Part shown: piece after piece, positions 40,861 through 52,915 of the stretch
How the letters are laid out: every line of letters starts with the position of its first letter
How positions within the stretch are numbered: position 1 is the first letter of the stretch
Origin: Nitrosospira sp. 56-18
Lineage (GTDB): Bacteria; Pseudomonadota; Gammaproteobacteria; Burkholderiales; Nitrosomonadaceae
Direction: 5' to 3'
NCBI GenBank assembly: GCA_001899235.1
Contig: MKVR01000012.1
Span: 107,818-168,066, forward strand
DNA: 60,249 nt
Made by a program: the position numbers and the translations under genes
The notes under the pieces: model-generated
Databases searched by the model: none
The model's input: only the letters and a program-made list of their open reading frames with translations
Told to the model about the DNA's origin: nothing

Positions 40861-42162
40861 ATGGAACAAAAACGCACAGCAACCCTCCGCCTGAATGGTG
40901 ACGAGAAGGTTTTCGAGTTTCCGCTCATCTCCGGCACGATGGGGCCGGATGTAGTGGATATACGCAGCCTGCATGCCCAGGCCGGCGTCTTTACTTATGA
41001 TCCCGGCTTTCTTTCCACCGCCAGCAGCAATTCCAAAATCACCTTCATCGATGGCGACAAAGGCATACTGCTGTATCGCGGCTACCCTATCGAGCAACTG
41101 GCGAAGCGGTGCGATTTCATGGAGGTATGCTATTTGCTGATGAATGGCGACCTGCCGACCAGGACGCAAAAAGCTTCATTCGACAAAACCATCAAAGAAC
41201 ACACCATGGTGCACGAGCAACTGGCGCGGTTCTTTACCGGTTTTCGGCGCGACGCGCATCCCATGGCGGTAATGGTGGGTGTGGTGGGCGCATTGTCTGC
41301 GTTTTATCACGATGCAATGGATATTTCGGATGCGTCGCACCGCGAGGTATCCGCCTATCGGCTGATAGCGAAATTACCGACCATCACCGCGATGACATAC
41401 AAGTACAATATCGGCCAGCCGTTCATTTATCCGCGCAACAACCTGAGTTACGCGGAAAACTTCATGCACATGATGTTCGCCACCCCGGCGGAGGACTACA
41501 AGCCCAATCCGGTGCTGGCCAGGGCGCTGGATCGTATCCTTATCCTGCATGCAGACCATGAGCAGAATGCGTCCACCTCCACCGTGCGGATGGCGGGCTC
41601 CAGCGGGGCCAATCCCTTCGCCTGCATTTCCGCGGGGATTGCGTGTCTCTGGGGCCCCGCGCACGGAGGAGCAAACGAAGCCTGTCTCAACATGCTGGAA
41701 GAGATCGGCGATGAATCGCGCATCGGCGAATTTATCGATCGCGCCAAAGACAAGAGCGATCCCTTCAGGCTGGTGGGCTTCGGCCACCGCGTATACAAGA
41801 ATTTCGACCCGCGCGCGAAACTGATGCGCGAAACATGCCATGAAGTGCTGAGCGAGCTCGGGCTGCATGACGATCCCTTGTTCAAGCTGGCGATGAAACT
41901 GGAGAAGATTGCACTGGAGGACGAGTATTTCATTTCACGCAAGCTGTATCCCAACGTGGACTTCTATTCCGGCATCGTACAGCGCGCTCTCGGGATTCCG
42001 ATATCCATGTTCACCGCCATCTTCACCATGGCGCGCACGGTCGGATGGATCGCGCAATGGAATGAGATGATTTCCGACCCCGACCACAAGATCGGACGTC
42101 CGCGCCAGCTTTATACCGGCACGGTAACGCGCGATGTCGTCCCGATTGCCTTGCGTAAATGA
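40861..42162 (+). CDS. gltA: citrate synthase (type II)
   Basis: A 433-residue hexameric-type citrate synthase. Start at [21 protein letters not shown]. Active-site elements: [30 protein letters not shown] and the [13 protein letters not shown] His, with [16 protein letters not shown]-type Asp region present as [10 protein letters not shown]. Distinguished from the nearby prpC by its length and N-terminal beta domain. Lies between sdhE and sucA. Confidence 0.96.
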   Translation: MEQKRTATLRLNGDEKVFEFPLISGTMGPDVVDIRSLHAQAGVFTYDPGFLSTASSNSKITFIDGDKGILLYRGYPIEQLAKRCDFMEVCYLLMNGDLPTRTQKASFDKTIKEHTMVHEQLARFFTGFRRDAHPMAVMVGVVGALSAFYHDAMDISDASHREVSAYRLIAKLPTITAMTYKYNIGQPFIYPRNNLSYAENFMHMMFATPAEDYKPNPVLARALDRILILHADHEQNASTSTVRMAGSSGANPFACISAGIACLWGPAHGGANEACLNMLEEIGDESRIGEFIDRAKDKSDPFRLVGFGHRVYKNFDPRAKLMRETCHEVLSELGLHDDPLFKLAMKLEKIALEDEYFISRKLYPNVDFYSGIVQRALGIPISMFTAIFTMARTVGWIAQWNEMISDPDHKIGRPRQLYTGTVTRDVVPIALRK

Positions 42163-42217
42163 TCCGGCAAATGACGCGGCCTCACTCGAAAATTTCTCTA
42201 TCCGCGGAGAACCCGGC

Positions 42218-45085
42218 ATGACAGAACAGCGCTCCGGAATGGTGCTCGAAAGCTCTCCCCTGTCCGCGTCGAATGCGTCCTACATCGAAGGGCTTTATGA
42301 AAACTATATGCGGGACGCGGGGTCCATTTCGCCGGAATGGAGCAGGTTTTTCGAAAAACTGCCCCAAACTGGGGATGACCAGGACGACACGCGTCCCGCA
42401 ACCACGTCAACCTCCCCTTCTTCCTCTCTTGGCAGCGCTGGTCCGCGCGCCATTCATGGAACCAGAAGAGCCGGCGGAAATGAAAGTGAGAATAACGAAG
42501 GCCTTGCCCTGGAGCGCAAGCAGATCTCGGTCCTGCAACTCATCAATGCCTATCGTTTTCTCGGCGTGCGGCATGCCAATCTCGATCCGCTCAAGCACCA
42601 GGAAAAACCATTCGTTCCCGAGCTTGATCCCGGCTACTACGGATTGACCGAATCCGATCTGGATACGGTGTTCGGCACAGGCTCCCTTATCGGCCCGGCC
42701 CGCGCTCCGCTGAAGGATATATTGCAAATATTGCGGCAGACCTATTGCGGAAGTGTCGGCCTCGAGTACATGTATATCACCGACACCGAGCAAAAACGGT
42801 GGATACAGAATCGTATCGAAGGCTCGCGCTCCCAGCCCGTCTTCTCCGCGGAATACAAGCGCCACATCCTGGAGCGGCTTACAGCTGCGGAAGGGCTGGA
42901 AAAATACCTGCATACCCGATACGTGGGCCAGAAACGATTTTCCGGCGAGGGCGGGGAAAGCCTGATTCCACTGCTTGACAACCTGCTGCAACGGGCCGGA
43001 CAGATGGGCGTGGAACAGATGGTCATCGGGATGGCCCACCGCGGGCGGCTGAACGTGCTGGTCAATACCCTGGGCAAAGCGCCGGCCAACCTGTTCCAGG
43101 AATTCGAGGGCAAGCAGGTGCAGGAACTCTCCGAAGGAGATGTCAAATACCATCAGGGATTTTCCTCCGCGGTTTCGACGCCGGGCGGCGTCATGCGTTT
43201 GACCCTGGCGTTCAACCCTTCCCATCTGGAAATTGTGGATCCGGTGGTGCAGGGCTCGGTGCGAGCCCGGCAGCATCGCGCCGGGGACAGGGAGGGCAAC
43301 CTGGTGCTGCCCGTGCTGCTGCACGGCGACGCGGCGTACTCCGCCCAGGGCGTGGTGATGGAAACGCTGAATCTCTCCCAGACCCGCGGGTATGGAACGG
43401 GCGGAACGCTGCATGTCATCATCAATAACCAGATCGGATTTACCACTTCCGACCCTCGGGACGCACGTTCCACGCTTTACTGTACCGATGTATCGAAAAT
43501 GATCGAAGCGCCGATTTTTCATGTCAACGGGGACGATCCGGAAGCCGTGCTCATGATTACAGAAATAGCGCTCGACTTCCGGATGAGGTTCCACAAGGAC
43601 GTGGTCGTCGACATGGTCTGTTTCCGCACACTGGGCCACAATGAGCAGGATGAACCGATGGTGACGCAACCGCTGATGTACAAGATCATCAGCCGCCACC
43701 CCGGCACACGCAAGCTGTATGCCGAGAAACTGGAAAAAGAAGGGGTGATCGGCGCCGGACAGGCCGAACAGTTGGTGAAGGCCTATCGCGACGACATGGA
43801 TGCAGGGCGCAACCCGAATAAAACGGTCCTCTATGACTACAAATCCCCCCATGCCATGGACTGGACACCGTTCCTGAAGGGGGGCAAGTGGAATATGGAG
43901 ACGGTTACCGGCCTGCCCATGGCGGAGCTGAAGAAGCTCGGAGACCGGCTGACCGACATTCCCGCAAAGTTCAAGCTGCATCCCCGCGTGGAAAAAATAA
44001 TCGCCGATCGCCGCCAGATGAGCGAAGGAAAACTGCCTCTGGATTGGGGCATGGCAGAAAATCTTGCTTATGCCGCGCTGCTTGCGGACGGGTTCGCGGT
44101 GCGCATTTCCGGGCAGGATTCGGGACGTGGCACTTTTTTTCATCGGCATGCCGTGCTTCATGACCAGAACCGGCAGCGGTGGAACGAAGGGACCTATATT
44201 CCGCTGCGCCACATCGCGCCGGACCAGCCGGACTTCGTCATCATCGATTCTGTGCTGTCGGAAGAAGCCGTGCTTGGCTTCGAATATGGCTATGCGACGG
44301 CGGAACCGAATGAGCTGGTGGTATGGGAAGCGCAGTTCGGCGATTTTGCGAATGGCGCACAGGTAGTGATAGACCAGTTCATCGCATCCGGTGAAGCGAA
44401 GTGGGGCCGGCAATGCGGCCTGGTGATGATGCTGCCGCATGGTTACGAGGGCCAGGGGCCGGAGCACTCTTCCGCACGGCTGGAACGCTATCTGCAACTT
44501 TGCGCGGAATACAACATTCAGGTATGCGTTCCCTCCACGCCCGCCCAAATGTTTCATCTGCTGCGCCGGCAGATGATCAGACCGCTGCGCAAACCCCTGA
44601 TCATCATGAGCCCGAAAAGCATGCTGCGTCATAAGGAATCGGTATCGAGCCTCGAAGAACTCGCGGAAGGACGTTTTCAGGCGATCATTCCGGAGACCGA
44701 AGAGCTTGATTCAGGGAAGGTGCGGCGGATAATCGCGTGTTGCGGCAAGGTCTATTACGATCTGCTCGCTTATCGCCGGAAACAGGCAATTTCGGATGTG
44801 GCAATAGTCCGCGTCGAGCAGCTGTATCCCTTCCCTCATGAAGACTTTCAGGTCGAGATCGAGCGCTATCCCCATGCCCGGGACGTGCTGTGGTGCCAGG
44901 AAGAACCGGGAAACCAGGGAGCCTGGCATCGCATCCAGCATTACCTTATGAGGCATACGCGGCCAGGGCAGGTGCTGGGCTATGCCCTGCGTCCTTCCTC
45001 GGCCTCCCCCGCCGTGGGATATTCCCAGAAGCATAATCTGCAGCAGAAGGAATTGGTCGAGGCAGCATTTCGCGAGAAAATTTGA
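42218..45085 (+). CDS. sucA: 2-oxoglutarate dehydrogenase E1 component
   Basis: A 955-residue thiamin-diphosphate enzyme decarboxylating 2-oxoglutarate. The N-terminal E2-binding helix is [16 protein letters not shown]. ThDP and active-site blocks: [69 protein letters not shown], and later [14 protein letters not shown] and [22 protein letters not shown]. The start at 42218 ([12 protein letters not shown]) has GGAG upstream; a start at 42134 overlaps gltA and is less likely. Activity is often reported as low or absent in ammonia oxidisers. Confidence 0.96.
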   Translation: MTEQRSGMVLESSPLSASNASYIEGLYENYMRDAGSISPEWSRFFEKLPQTGDDQDDTRPATTSTSPSSSLGSAGPRAIHGTRRAGGNESENNEGLALERKQISVLQLINAYRFLGVRHANLDPLKHQEKPFVPELDPGYYGLTESDLDTVFGTGSLIGPARAPLKDILQILRQTYCGSVGLEYMYITDTEQKRWIQNRIEGSRSQPVFSAEYKRHILERLTAAEGLEKYLHTRYVGQKRFSGEGGESLIPLLDNLLQRAGQMGVEQMVIGMAHRGRLNVLVNTLGKAPANLFQEFEGKQVQELSEGDVKYHQGFSSAVSTPGGVMRLTLAFNPSHLEIVDPVVQGSVRARQHRAGDREGNLVLPVLLHGDAAYSAQGVVMETLNLSQTRGYGTGGTLHVIINNQIGFTTSDPRDARSTLYCTDVSKMIEAPIFHVNGDDPEAVLMITEIALDFRMRFHKDVVVDMVCFRTLGHNEQDEPMVTQPLMYKIISRHPGTRKLYAEKLEKEGVIGAGQAEQLVKAYRDDMDAGRNPNKTVLYDYKSPHAMDWTPFLKGGKWNMETVTGLPMAELKKLGDRLTDIPAKFKLHPRVEKIIADRRQMSEGKLPLDWGMAENLAYAALLADGFAVRISGQDSGRGTFFHRHAVLHDQNRQRWNEGTYIPLRHIAPDQPDFVIIDSVLSEEAVLGFEYGYATAEPNELVVWEAQFGDFANGAQVVIDQFIASGEAKWGRQCGLVMMLPHGYEGQGPEHSSARLERYLQLCAEYNIQVCVPSTPAQMFHLLRRQMIRPLRKPLIIMSPKSMLRHKESVSSLEELAEGRFQAIIPETEELDSGKVRRIIACCGKVYYDLLAYRRKQAISDVAIVRVEQLYPFPHEDFQVEIERYPHARDVLWCQEEPGNQGAWHRIQHYLMRHTRPGQVLGYALRPSSASPAVGYSQKHNLQQKELVEAAFREKI

Positions 45086-45096
45086 AAGGAAGAGCC

Positions 45097-46425
45097 ATGC
45101 CTGTCGAAATCAAGGTTCCCGTGTTGTCCGAATCCGTGGCGGAAGCGACGCTGCTTTCCTGGCACAAGAAAGAAGGCGAACATGTTGATCGTGATGAAAA
45201 TCTCGTCGATATCGAAACCGATAAGGTCGTGCTGGAATTGCCTGCCCCCGTGGCCGGCATATTGACGAAAATCAATAAGGGCGATGGCGCCATAGTGGCG
45301 AGCGGTGAAGTTATCGCGCTACTGGATAGCGAGGCCAAAACCGCTGCTTCGCCAGCGCCCGCTTCCGAGGCTCCCGACGTTCCCGCTGTCCCCGGAACAA
45401 CGGCAGCCAGGCCGAAGACAGCTGGCGCGCAACGCGCCGCTGCTTCAACTCCCGCTCCAGCACCTCGCGCTGCCGCCAACCAGGCAACCCTGATGCCGGC
45501 GGCCCGGCGCATGGCGGCGCAAGCAAATCTCGAGGCTGATGAGATCGGTGGCATCAAGAGTAGCGGACGCGGCGGCCGGATTACCAAGGAAGACGTTGCA
45601 GCGCATATGGAGAGCAGAAATCGCCCCTCCGCGCCGGACGCGACCCCGGAAGGTTCCACGGCTTCTGCGGTTGCCGCCGCTTCTGCAGAAATGCCTGTGG
45701 CGGCTGCTCCCCAACCGGCAGCCGGGCGGCCAGAAAAACGGGTACCCATGACACGGTTGCGCGCACGCATAGCGGAGCGCCTGGTTCAATCGCAATCCAC
45801 AGCCGCGATACTGACCACATTCAATGAAGTCAACATGCAGGGCATACTGGATCTGCGCACCCGGTACAAGGACAGGTTCGAAAAGGAGCATGGAGTCAAG
45901 CTGGGCCTCATGTCTTTTTTTGTCAAGGCGGCTGTCGCCGCGCTGAAGAAATACCCCATTGTCAATGCGTCGGTGGACGGAAACGATATCGTCTACCATG
46001 GCTATTACGATATTGGCATTGCAGTGAGCAGCCCGCGTGGATTGGTGGTTCCGGTCATTCGGGACGCCGACACGCTGTCTCAGGCCGAGATAGAAAGAAG
46101 GATTTCAGACTTCGGCAAGCGCGCCACGGATGGCAAACTGACCATTGAAGATCTGACGGGCGGCACTTTTTCCATCACCAACGGCGGCGTGTTCGGCTCC
46201 ATGCTTTCCACGCCCATTCTGAATCCGCCGCAAAGCGCCATTCTCGGGATCCATGCCACCAAGGAAAGACCCGTGGCGGAGAATGGCCAGGTGGTAATCC
46301 GTCCGATGAACTATCTTGCGCTCTCCTATGATCATCGCATCATAGATGGACGAGAAGCGGTGCTCTCCCTGGTTGCGATGAAAGAAGCGCTCGAATATCC
46401 GGCAAGCCCGCTGCTGGAAGATTGA
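45097..46425 (+). CDS. sucB: dihydrolipoyllysine-residue succinyltransferase (E2)
   Basis: A 442-residue E2 core of the 2-oxoglutarate dehydrogenase complex. The lipoyl domain (residues 1-80) has the lipoylated Lys in [10 protein letters not shown]. An Ala/Pro linker, the peripheral subunit-binding domain ([26 protein letters not shown]), a second linker and the catalytic domain with [13 protein letters not shown] follow. Start at MPVEIKVPV, with AAAGGAAGAG upstream. It starts eleven bases after the sucA stop. Confidence 0.96.
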   Translation: MPVEIKVPVLSESVAEATLLSWHKKEGEHVDRDENLVDIETDKVVLELPAPVAGILTKINKGDGAIVASGEVIALLDSEAKTAASPAPASEAPDVPAVPGTTAARPKTAGAQRAAASTPAPAPRAAANQATLMPAARRMAAQANLEADEIGGIKSSGRGGRITKEDVAAHMESRNRPSAPDATPEGSTASAVAAASAEMPVAAAPQPAAGRPEKRVPMTRLRARIAERLVQSQSTAAILTTFNEVNMQGILDLRTRYKDRFEKEHGVKLGLMSFFVKAAVAALKKYPIVNASVDGNDIVYHGYYDIGIAVSSPRGLVVPVIRDADTLSQAEIERRISDFGKRATDGKLTIEDLTGGTFSITNGGVFGSMLSTPILNPPQSAILGIHATKERPVAENGQVVIRPMNYLALSYDHRIIDGREAVLSLVAMKEALEYPASPLLED

Positions 46426-46493
46426 AACATCACGCGCCGATCACTTGGAGCCAATTCTGTCGGTCTTTTCATACATTTTCATAATAAACAACA

Positions 46494-47933
46494 ATGTCAG
46501 CAATTTTTGATGTAGCCGTCATAGGCGCCGGACCGGGCGGCTATGTCGCAGCCATAAGATGCGCCCAACTGGGCCTAAATACCGTTTGCATAGACGAATG
46601 GAAAAACCCGCAAGGCAAACCCAGCCTCGGCGGGACATGCCTGAACGTCGGCTGCATCCCGTCGAAGGCCCTCCTGGAATCGTCCGAGAATTACGAGCGC
46701 GCAGCGGGAAAATTTGCCGCTCACGGGATCAGGATCGAAAACCTGTCGTTCGATGTTCCCACCATGATAGCGCGCAAGGACAAGATCGTTTCCGCGTTTA
46801 CCGGCGGTGTCGCCATGCTGCTCAAGAAAAACAAGGTAACCTCGATCCACGGCCGGGGAATCCTTTTCAGCGGCGGCGACGGCGATACGCCCTGGCAGAT
46901 AGCGGTGAGCGATGGCGACAAAAAGGAGATGGTGGAAGCCCGGCATGTCATTATCGCCACCGGTTCCACGCCGCGCCAATTGCCGTTCGCTCCCGTGGAC
47001 AACGAGCGAATACTGGATAGCGCGGGCGCGCTGGCGCTGACAGATGTGCCCGCCCGGATGGGGGTGATAGGCGGCGGCATCATCGGCCTGGAAATGGGCA
47101 GCGTCTGGCGCCGTCTGGGCGCTGAAGTCACCATCCTGGAAGCGTTGCCTGGTTTCCTGGCTGCCGCCGATGAGCAGGTGGCAAAGGAAGCGCGCAAACT
47201 GCTTACGAGAGAAACCGGCTTGGTTATCCAGACCGGCGCCACAATCACGGGGATCAGCGCGGGAGAAAACAGCGTTGCCGTAGAGTATGCAGCCCCGGAA
47301 AACGGAGCTGCAAAGCTGGAAGTGGACAAACTGATCATCGCCGTAGGACGCGTGCCCAATACGGCTGGGCTGGGCGCGGAAAATATCGGGTTGAAAGTGG
47401 ATGAACGCGGCTATATCGAAGTGGATGACCATTGCCGGACCAATCTGCGGAATATCTACGCCATAGGCGATGTGGTGCGCGGCCCCATGCTGGCGCATAA
47501 AGCCTCCGAGGAAGGCGTGGCGGTCGCTGAAACGATCGCCGGCCAGGATGGGCATGTGAACCTTGGCACCATTCCCTCCATCATCTACACCTCGCCCGAG
47601 ATTGCCTGGGTGGGCAAGACCGAGCAGGAATTGAAGGCGGCGGGTGTCTCATACAAGGCTGGCCAGTTTCCCTTCATGGCCAATGGCCGCGCCAGGGCGC
47701 TGGGCGAAACCGGTGGCTTCGTCAAGGTGCTGGCCGATGCCGCTACCGATCGCATCCTGGGCGTCCACATGATCGGTCCATACGTTTCCGAAATGATCGC
47801 GGAAGCGGTGGTGGCAATGGAATTCGCCGCCAGCAGCGAAGACATTGCCCGCATCGTGCATGCTCATCCGTCGTTGTCGGAAGTCCTGCATGAAGCGGCG
47901 CTGGGCGTGGAAAAGCGGGCAATCCATATATAA
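46494..47933 (+). CDS. lpd: dihydrolipoyl dehydrogenase (E3)
   Basis: A 479-residue flavoprotein reoxidising the lipoyl groups of E2. FAD motif [19 protein letters not shown]; redox disulfide [19 protein letters not shown] motif [43 protein letters not shown]-terminal His-Glu in [13 protein letters not shown]. Follows sucB by 68 bases and ends the metabolic cluster. Confidence 0.97.
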   Translation: MSAIFDVAVIGAGPGGYVAAIRCAQLGLNTVCIDEWKNPQGKPSLGGTCLNVGCIPSKALLESSENYERAAGKFAAHGIRIENLSFDVPTMIARKDKIVSAFTGGVAMLLKKNKVTSIHGRGILFSGGDGDTPWQIAVSDGDKKEMVEARHVIIATGSTPRQLPFAPVDNERILDSAGALALTDVPARMGVIGGGIIGLEMGSVWRRLGAEVTILEALPGFLAAADEQVAKEARKLLTRETGLVIQTGATITGISAGENSVAVEYAAPENGAAKLEVDKLIIAVGRVPNTAGLGAENIGLKVDERGYIEVDDHCRTNLRNIYAIGDVVRGPMLAHKASEEGVAVAETIAGQDGHVNLGTIPSIIYTSPEIAWVGKTEQELKAAGVSYKAGQFPFMANGRARALGETGGFVKVLADAATDRILGVHMIGPYVSEMIAEAVVAMEFAASSEDIARIVHAHPSLSEVLHEAALGVEKRAIHI

Positions 47934-48304
47934 CCCAATTCAGCCTGAAGCTGTGCTATTGATCGAAATGATTCTATCGAAGCCCCTTGTCTCGTCATTC
48001 CTGCGTAAGCCCCCATTACTGTCGGGGATAATTTATAGAGTGAAGGTGAAAAGGGTTGCAGGTAGTGGTTTAAGGGGTTAAGACCCTGTTTAGGATAAGC
48101 TTGTAGGTCGGATTAGCGAGGCGTAATCCGACAACGGCAATTCGTTCATCCATGTTGACGTCCCTTCCTCAGGAACTGTCGCATATCGGTTCCGACTTCT
48201 TATATCGAATCACACTCCGCCAATTCGGCTTGCAAATTCAATATTGCGGCAATAGTCCGGCGCTGCCGCCTTTAGGGTAAAATACGGTTTTTCATGAATT
48301 TTCC
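47934..48304. other. 371-base gap between lpd and hisG
   Basis: No gene seen. It contains GTCATTCCTGCGTAAGC (47994-48010), which differs by one base from a stretch at 25208, and a REP-like hairpin described separately. A promoter for the his cluster must lie here, but no clear -35/-10 pair stands out. Confidence 0.45.
48107..48132. repeat. REP-like hairpin
   Basis: GTCGGATTA (48107-48115) and TAATCCGAC (48124-48132) form a perfect 9-bp stem around an 8-base loop, preceded by TTGTAG. This matches a repeat type (GTAGGTCGGATTA...TAATCCGAC) spread through many proteobacterial intergenic regions. Confidence 0.6.
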
Positions 48305-48988
48305 ATGATCCCCATCACCATTGCCCTTTCGAAGGGGCGCATTTTCGATGACACCGCTCCGCTGCTGAAAGCTGCGGGAATCGTGGCGCTGGAAGATCCC
48401 GAGACGTCGCGCAAACTGATCCTCGCCACTACTCGCGATACGGTCCGGCTGATCATCGTGCGCGCCTCCGACGTCCCGACTTACGTGCAGTACGGTGCCG
48501 CGGACATGGGCATAGCAGGAAAGGATGTGTTGCTGGAACATGGCGGAGCAGGCCTCTACCAGCCTCTCGATCTCAATATTGCCCGCTGCCGGATGATGGT
48601 GGCGGTGCGTGATGAATTCGATTACGACTCCGCTGTCCGGCGCGGAGCGCGGCTGCGGGTTGCGACCAAGTATCTCCATACCGCCCGGGAGCACTTCGCG
48701 GAAAAGGGCATGCACGTGGATCTCATCAAGCTTTATGGTTCCATGGAGCTTGCGCCACTGGTAGGCCTGGCTGACGCCATCGTCGATCTGGTTTCAAGCG
48801 GCAACACGCTAAGAGCCAATCAGCTCAAGGCGGTGGAAGAGATCGTTCCAATTTCGGCACGCCTGGTCATCAATCAGGCGGCACTGAAATTGAAACGTGA
48901 AACGATACAACCGATGCTGGAGGCATTCTCGGCCGCCAGCATGCAGCGCGGCGCTTCACAGGAAGTGACAGAGGTTGCGCACCAGTAA
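48305..48988 (+). CDS. hisG: ATP phosphoribosyltransferase, short form HisG
   Basis: A 227-residue short-form HisG catalysing the first step of histidine synthesis. Motifs: [46 protein letters not shown] and [15 protein letters not shown]-like [15 protein letters not shown]. It lacks the C-terminal regulatory domain of long HisG, so a HisZ partner must be encoded outside this window. First gene of the his cluster. Confidence 0.96.
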   Translation: MIPITIALSKGRIFDDTAPLLKAAGIVALEDPETSRKLILATTRDTVRLIIVRASDVPTYVQYGAADMGIAGKDVLLEHGGAGLYQPLDLNIARCRMMVAVRDEFDYDSAVRRGARLRVATKYLHTAREHFAEKGMHVDLIKLYGSMELAPLVGLADAIVDLVSSGNTLRANQLKAVEEIVPISARLVINQAALKLKRETIQPMLEAFSAASMQRGASQEVTEVAHQ

Positions 48989-49002
48989 TATTTTCGATTT
49001 TC

Positions 49003-50310
49003 ATGGCCCAGATCACACGCTTATGTTCCACTGACAGCGGCTTTCAAGGCACGCTGGACAGGCTGCTGGCATTCGACGATACGCAGGATGCTGCGCTCAA
49101 TGCCGTAGTCATCGATATTCTTGCGGATATCAAGAAGCGCGGAGACGATGCGCTGCTCGATTACACGCGCCGGTTCGATCGCCGGGAAGTGGCGGCAATA
49201 GCGGAACTGGAACTGTCCCGGGACCAGTTGCAGCACGCCCTGCAAAGCCTGCCGGAAGATCAGCGCAAGGCGCTCGACCTGGCGGCGCGGCGTGTCCGCG
49301 TTTACCATGAAAAGCAAGTGGCGCACTCATGGAGCTACGTCGAGCCCGGCGGCACGCAGCTTGGCCAAAAAATAACGCCACTGGATCGCGTGGGATTATA
49401 TGTACCGGGCGGCAAGGCATCGTATCCTTCATCGGTGCTGATGAACGCCATTCCGGCAAAGGTGGCGGGCGTCAAGGAACTCGTCATGGTTACGCCCGCT
49501 CCCAATGGAGAGACCAATCACATGGTGCTGGCGGCGGCAGCCATTTGCGGAGTGGATCGCGTCTTCACCATCGGAGGGGCGCAGGCGGTGGGAGCAATGG
49601 CTTATGGAACGCATGCCGTGCCGCGAGTGGACAAGATCGTCGGCCCCGGCAATGCTTACGTGGCCGCAGCCAAACGGCATGTGTTTGGCTTGGTCGGCAT
49701 CGACATGGTGGCCGGACCTTCGGAAATCCTGGTCATTTGCGACGGCGGGACGGACCCCGACTGGATCGCGATGGACCTGTTTTCACAGGCGGAGCATGAT
49801 GAACTGGCGCAGGCCATCCTGCTTTGCCCCGAAGCGGCTTTCATCGATGCGGTAGCGGAAAGCATTGCGCTCCAGTTGGAAACCATGCCGCGCAAGGCTG
49901 TGATACAAGCTTCGCTTCGCGACCGGGGGGCATTGATCCAGGTGCGTGATCTGCACGAAGCCTGCGCCATCGCCAATCATATCGCCCCCGAACATCTGGA
50001 ATTATCGGTCGAGCAGCCGGAAGCATGGGTCGAGAAAATCAGGCATGCCGGAGCAATATTTCTGGGACGCTACAGTTCCGAAGCTCTGGGCGATTATTGC
50101 GCGGGGCCCAACCATGTGCTGCCCACTTCGCGCACTGCCCGGTTCTCGTCGCCATTGGGCGTATATGATTTCCAGAAGCGCAGCAGCCTTATCCATGTAT
50201 CACGGGAGAATGCAGCCGAGCTTGGCGCGATTGCTTCCATACTGGCAAGGGGAGAGGGCCTGCAAGCCCACGCCATGTCGGCGGAATATCGATACAGGAA
50301 GAACGATTAG
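49003..50310 (+). CDS. hisD: histidinol dehydrogenase
   Basis: A 435-residue zinc enzyme oxidising histidinol to histidine in two NAD-dependent steps. Motifs: [57 protein letters not shown], and [13 protein letters not shown] with zinc and base residues; HIAPEHLEL and [11 protein letters not shown] follow. Starts 14 bases after hisG. Confidence 0.97.
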   Translation: MAQITRLCSTDSGFQGTLDRLLAFDDTQDAALNAVVIDILADIKKRGDDALLDYTRRFDRREVAAIAELELSRDQLQHALQSLPEDQRKALDLAARRVRVYHEKQVAHSWSYVEPGGTQLGQKITPLDRVGLYVPGGKASYPSSVLMNAIPAKVAGVKELVMVTPAPNGETNHMVLAAAAICGVDRVFTIGGAQAVGAMAYGTHAVPRVDKIVGPGNAYVAAAKRHVFGLVGIDMVAGPSEILVICDGGTDPDWIAMDLFSQAEHDELAQAILLCPEAAFIDAVAESIALQLETMPRKAVIQASLRDRGALIQVRDLHEACAIANHIAPEHLELSVEQPEAWVEKIRHAGAIFLGRYSSEALGDYCAGPNHVLPTSRTARFSSPLGVYDFQKRSSLIHVSRENAAELGAIASILARGEGLQAHAMSAEYRYRKND

Positions 50311-50445
50311 ATTTTCAGTCTGTTCCGGATCGAGCGCTGTAGCGTGTTAAATGCTGTCCCACGAAGATGAAACAATGACGGCAAAAACCAGCCCTGATTC
50401 AGCCTTATCGGCCATAGTGTAGCCATGGTGTAGAATAGCCCGCTT

Positions 50446-51549
50446 ATGCCCCGCTCTCCCGATCAAGTCATCCGCCCGGAAGTCCTCGCGCTCTCCGCCT
50501 ATCATGTTCCTCCCGCAAAAGGCATGGTAAAGCTGGACGCGATGGAAAACCCTTATAGCCTGCCGCCGGAGCTACGCAGCGAAATAGCGCGGCTCGCCGG
50601 CGAAGCCGCCATCAACCGTTATCCCGATGCAAACGCAGCTTCCCTCAAGGATGTGCTGCGTAGCGCGCTGCCTATTCCGGATGGAATGGATATCGTTCTG
50701 GGCAACGGGTCCGACGAGATCATCCAGCTCATTGCTCTGGCGGTCGCGAAGCCCGAAGCGGTACTGATGAGCGTCGAACCCGCATTCGTCATGTTTCGCA
50801 TGATAGCGACGTTTGCGCGAATGAAATACGTGGGAGTACCCTTGAAGGCCGATTTTACGCTCGACGTTGACGCCATGCTGGACGCCATCGTACGGCACGA
50901 GCCTGCGCTCATTTTTATCGCCTATCCCAATAACCCCACCGGCAATCTGTTTGACGCCGCCGCGATCCTGCGTATCATCGAAGCTGCGCCTGGCCTGGTC
51001 GTCGTGGATGAAGCTTACCACGCGTTCGCTGGCGCTAGCTTCATGGACCGATTGGCGCAATATCCCAATCTGCTGCTGATGCGCACGCTTTCGAAGCTGG
51101 GGCTGGCCGGCTTGCGGCTGGGAATGCTGGTCGGCAGGAAGGAGTGGTTGACGCATTTCGAGAAACTGCGTTTGCCGTATAATGTCGGGGTCATCACCCA
51201 GTCGATTGCGGAACGTGTATTACAACATCATGAAGTTCTTCTGCGTCAGGCGAATGTGATAAGGACTGAACGCGCGGTCATGATCGAGCGACTGTCAGTC
51301 ATAGGCGGCATTCACGCTTTTCCGACGGACGCGAACTTTATTTTGTTTCGCGTAAATGAAGCCACTCAGGTATTTGAAAAACTGAAACGACGGGGAGTGC
51401 TGATCAAGAATCTGAATGGCTCCCACCCGTTGCTCAAAAACTGCTTGCGCGTGACGGTTGGCACACCGGGCGAAAATGCATGTTTCCTGGACATGCTGAA
51501 AGCATCGCTTGCCGAGTTCGAACCGGCATCGCCTCTTCCTTCATACTGA
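50446..51549 (+). CDS. hisC: histidinol-phosphate aminotransferase
   Basis: A 367-residue PLP aminotransferase of fold type I. Motifs: [48 protein letters not shown] and [16 protein letters not shown] with the PLP Lys. A 135-base gap after hisD contains TAGAAT close to the start and may carry an internal promoter. Confidence 0.96.
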   Translation: MPRSPDQVIRPEVLALSAYHVPPAKGMVKLDAMENPYSLPPELRSEIARLAGEAAINRYPDANAASLKDVLRSALPIPDGMDIVLGNGSDEIIQLIALAVAKPEAVLMSVEPAFVMFRMIATFARMKYVGVPLKADFTLDVDAMLDAIVRHEPALIFIAYPNNPTGNLFDAAAILRIIEAAPGLVVVDEAYHAFAGASFMDRLAQYPNLLLMRTLSKLGLAGLRLGMLVGRKEWLTHFEKLRLPYNVGVITQSIAERVLQHHEVLLRQANVIRTERAVMIERLSVIGGIHAFPTDANFILFRVNEATQVFEKLKRRGVLIKNLNGSHPLLKNCLRVTVGTPGENACFLDMLKASLAEFEPASPLPSY

Positions 51550-51583
51550 TTGATACCGAACCATACCCGCACCCATCCCGCAC

Positions 51584-52171
51584 ATGCGCCACGCCGAAGT
51601 CACTCGCAACACCCTGGAAACCCGGATTTCCCTGAAGATCGATCTGGACGGAACCGGCAAAGCCTCATTGGATACCGGCGTGCCATTTCTGGACCATATG
51701 CTCGAACAGGTAGCCAGGCATGGTATGATAGACTTGCACGTCAGTGCCAAAGGAGATTTGCACATCGATGCTCACCATACGGTGGAGGATATCGGCATCA
51801 CCGTGGGACAGGCATTCGCGCAGGCGATTGGCGACAAGAAAGGCCTGCGCAGATATGGGCACAGCTACGTGCCCCTGGATGAAGCGTTATCCCGGGTTGT
51901 CGTGGACCTCTCGGGACGGCCGGGTATGGAATTCAATGTCGAATTCAGACGCGCCCGCATCGGCGAATTCGACGTCGACTTGATCAATGAATTTTTCCAG
52001 GGGTTCGTCAATCACGCCATGGTGACGTTGCATGTCGACAACCTTTCCGGCCGCAATGCGCATCATCAGGCGGAAACCATATTCAAGGCCTTCGGCCGCG
52101 CATTGCGCATGGCGGCGGAACCTGATCCCCGCGCCGCAGGAACCATCCCCTCCACCAAAGGCTCCCTGTAG
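51584..52171 (+). CDS. hisB: imidazoleglycerol-phosphate dehydratase
   Basis: A 195-residue monofunctional HisB without a histidinol-phosphatase domain. Manganese-binding His/Glu motifs: [27 protein letters not shown], and near the end [25 protein letters not shown]. Follows hisC by 34 bases. Confidence 0.97.
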   Translation: MRHAEVTRNTLETRISLKIDLDGTGKASLDTGVPFLDHMLEQVARHGMIDLHVSAKGDLHIDAHHTVEDIGITVGQAFAQAIGDKKGLRRYGHSYVPLDEALSRVVVDLSGRPGMEFNVEFRRARIGEFDVDLINEFFQGFVNHAMVTLHVDNLSGRNAHHQAETIFKAFGRALRMAAEPDPRAAGTIPSTKGSL

Positions 52172-52198
52172 CTTCTCTCCCTCTCTTCATTTCCGGGC

Positions 52199-52852
52199 AT
52201 GACTGATATCGCAATCGTCGACTATGGCATGGGAAATCTCCGTTCCGTGTCCAAAGCTCTGGAGCACGTGGCGCCGGATGCCTCGATAGCAGTAACCGAC
52301 GATCCGGAACTGGTTCGCGAGGCAGGCAGGGTCGTGGTCCCCGGCCAGGGAGCCATGCCGGATTGTCTGCACGAGCTCGATGCCCGCGGATTGCGCGACG
52401 CCGTGAGGGATGCCGCCATCAACAAACCGTTTCTCGGCATCTGCATCGGCCTGCAAATGCTGCTTGAAAGCAGCGAGGAAGGAAATGTGAGCGGCCTTGG
52501 CATCATTCCGGGGAAAGTAGTGCGCTTCCCCTCAAGCCGGACGGGGGAGTCCGGCGGGCAGAAGCTCAAGGTGCCGCATATGGGCTGGAACCAGGTACAT
52601 CAGACCTCGGCGCATCCCTTGTGGAGAGGTATCGCCCAGGACGCGCGTTTCTATTTCGTGCATAGCTACTACGTCGCTGCCTCCTCCCCGGAGTCGGTAG
52701 CGGCCTGCAGCCAATATCCTTTTTCGTTTACTTGCGCCGTGGCAAAGGATAATATTTTCGCCGTTCAGTTTCATCCGGAAAAAAGCCATGAAGCAGGCTT
52801 GACGTTGCTGAAAAACTTCGTGCAGTGGAAGCCGCTTTCCCGAAATGGGTAG
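52199..52852 (+). CDS. hisH: imidazole glycerol phosphate synthase, glutaminase subunit
   Basis: A 217-residue class I amidotransferase supplying ammonia to HisF. Triad: Cys in FLGICIGLQMLLES, His and Glu in VQFHPEKSHEAGL. The oxyanion-strand region VVPGQGAMP is present. Follows hisB by 27 bases. Confidence 0.97.
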   Translation: MTDIAIVDYGMGNLRSVSKALEHVAPDASIAVTDDPELVREAGRVVVPGQGAMPDCLHELDARGLRDAVRDAAINKPFLGICIGLQMLLESSEEGNVSGLGIIPGKVVRFPSSRTGESGGQKLKVPHMGWNQVHQTSAHPLWRGIAQDARFYFVHSYYVAASSPESVAACSQYPFSFTCAVAKDNIFAVQFHPEKSHEAGLTLLKNFVQWKPLSRNG

Positions 52853-52915
52853 CCAGAGCGCAGACGTCATTTTGTTCTCCCATCCGAGATCTCCACATTC
52901 CTATCCTGACTCAAA

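Noticed and set aside
42407-44632. 741-codon open frame antisense to sucA
   Set aside because: It lies wholly within the well-recognised sucA gene, has shadow composition (many His, Arg and Gln, no motifs) and no ribosome binding site. Similar long antisense frames opposite glgP, zwf and murA are explained the same way by codon bias.
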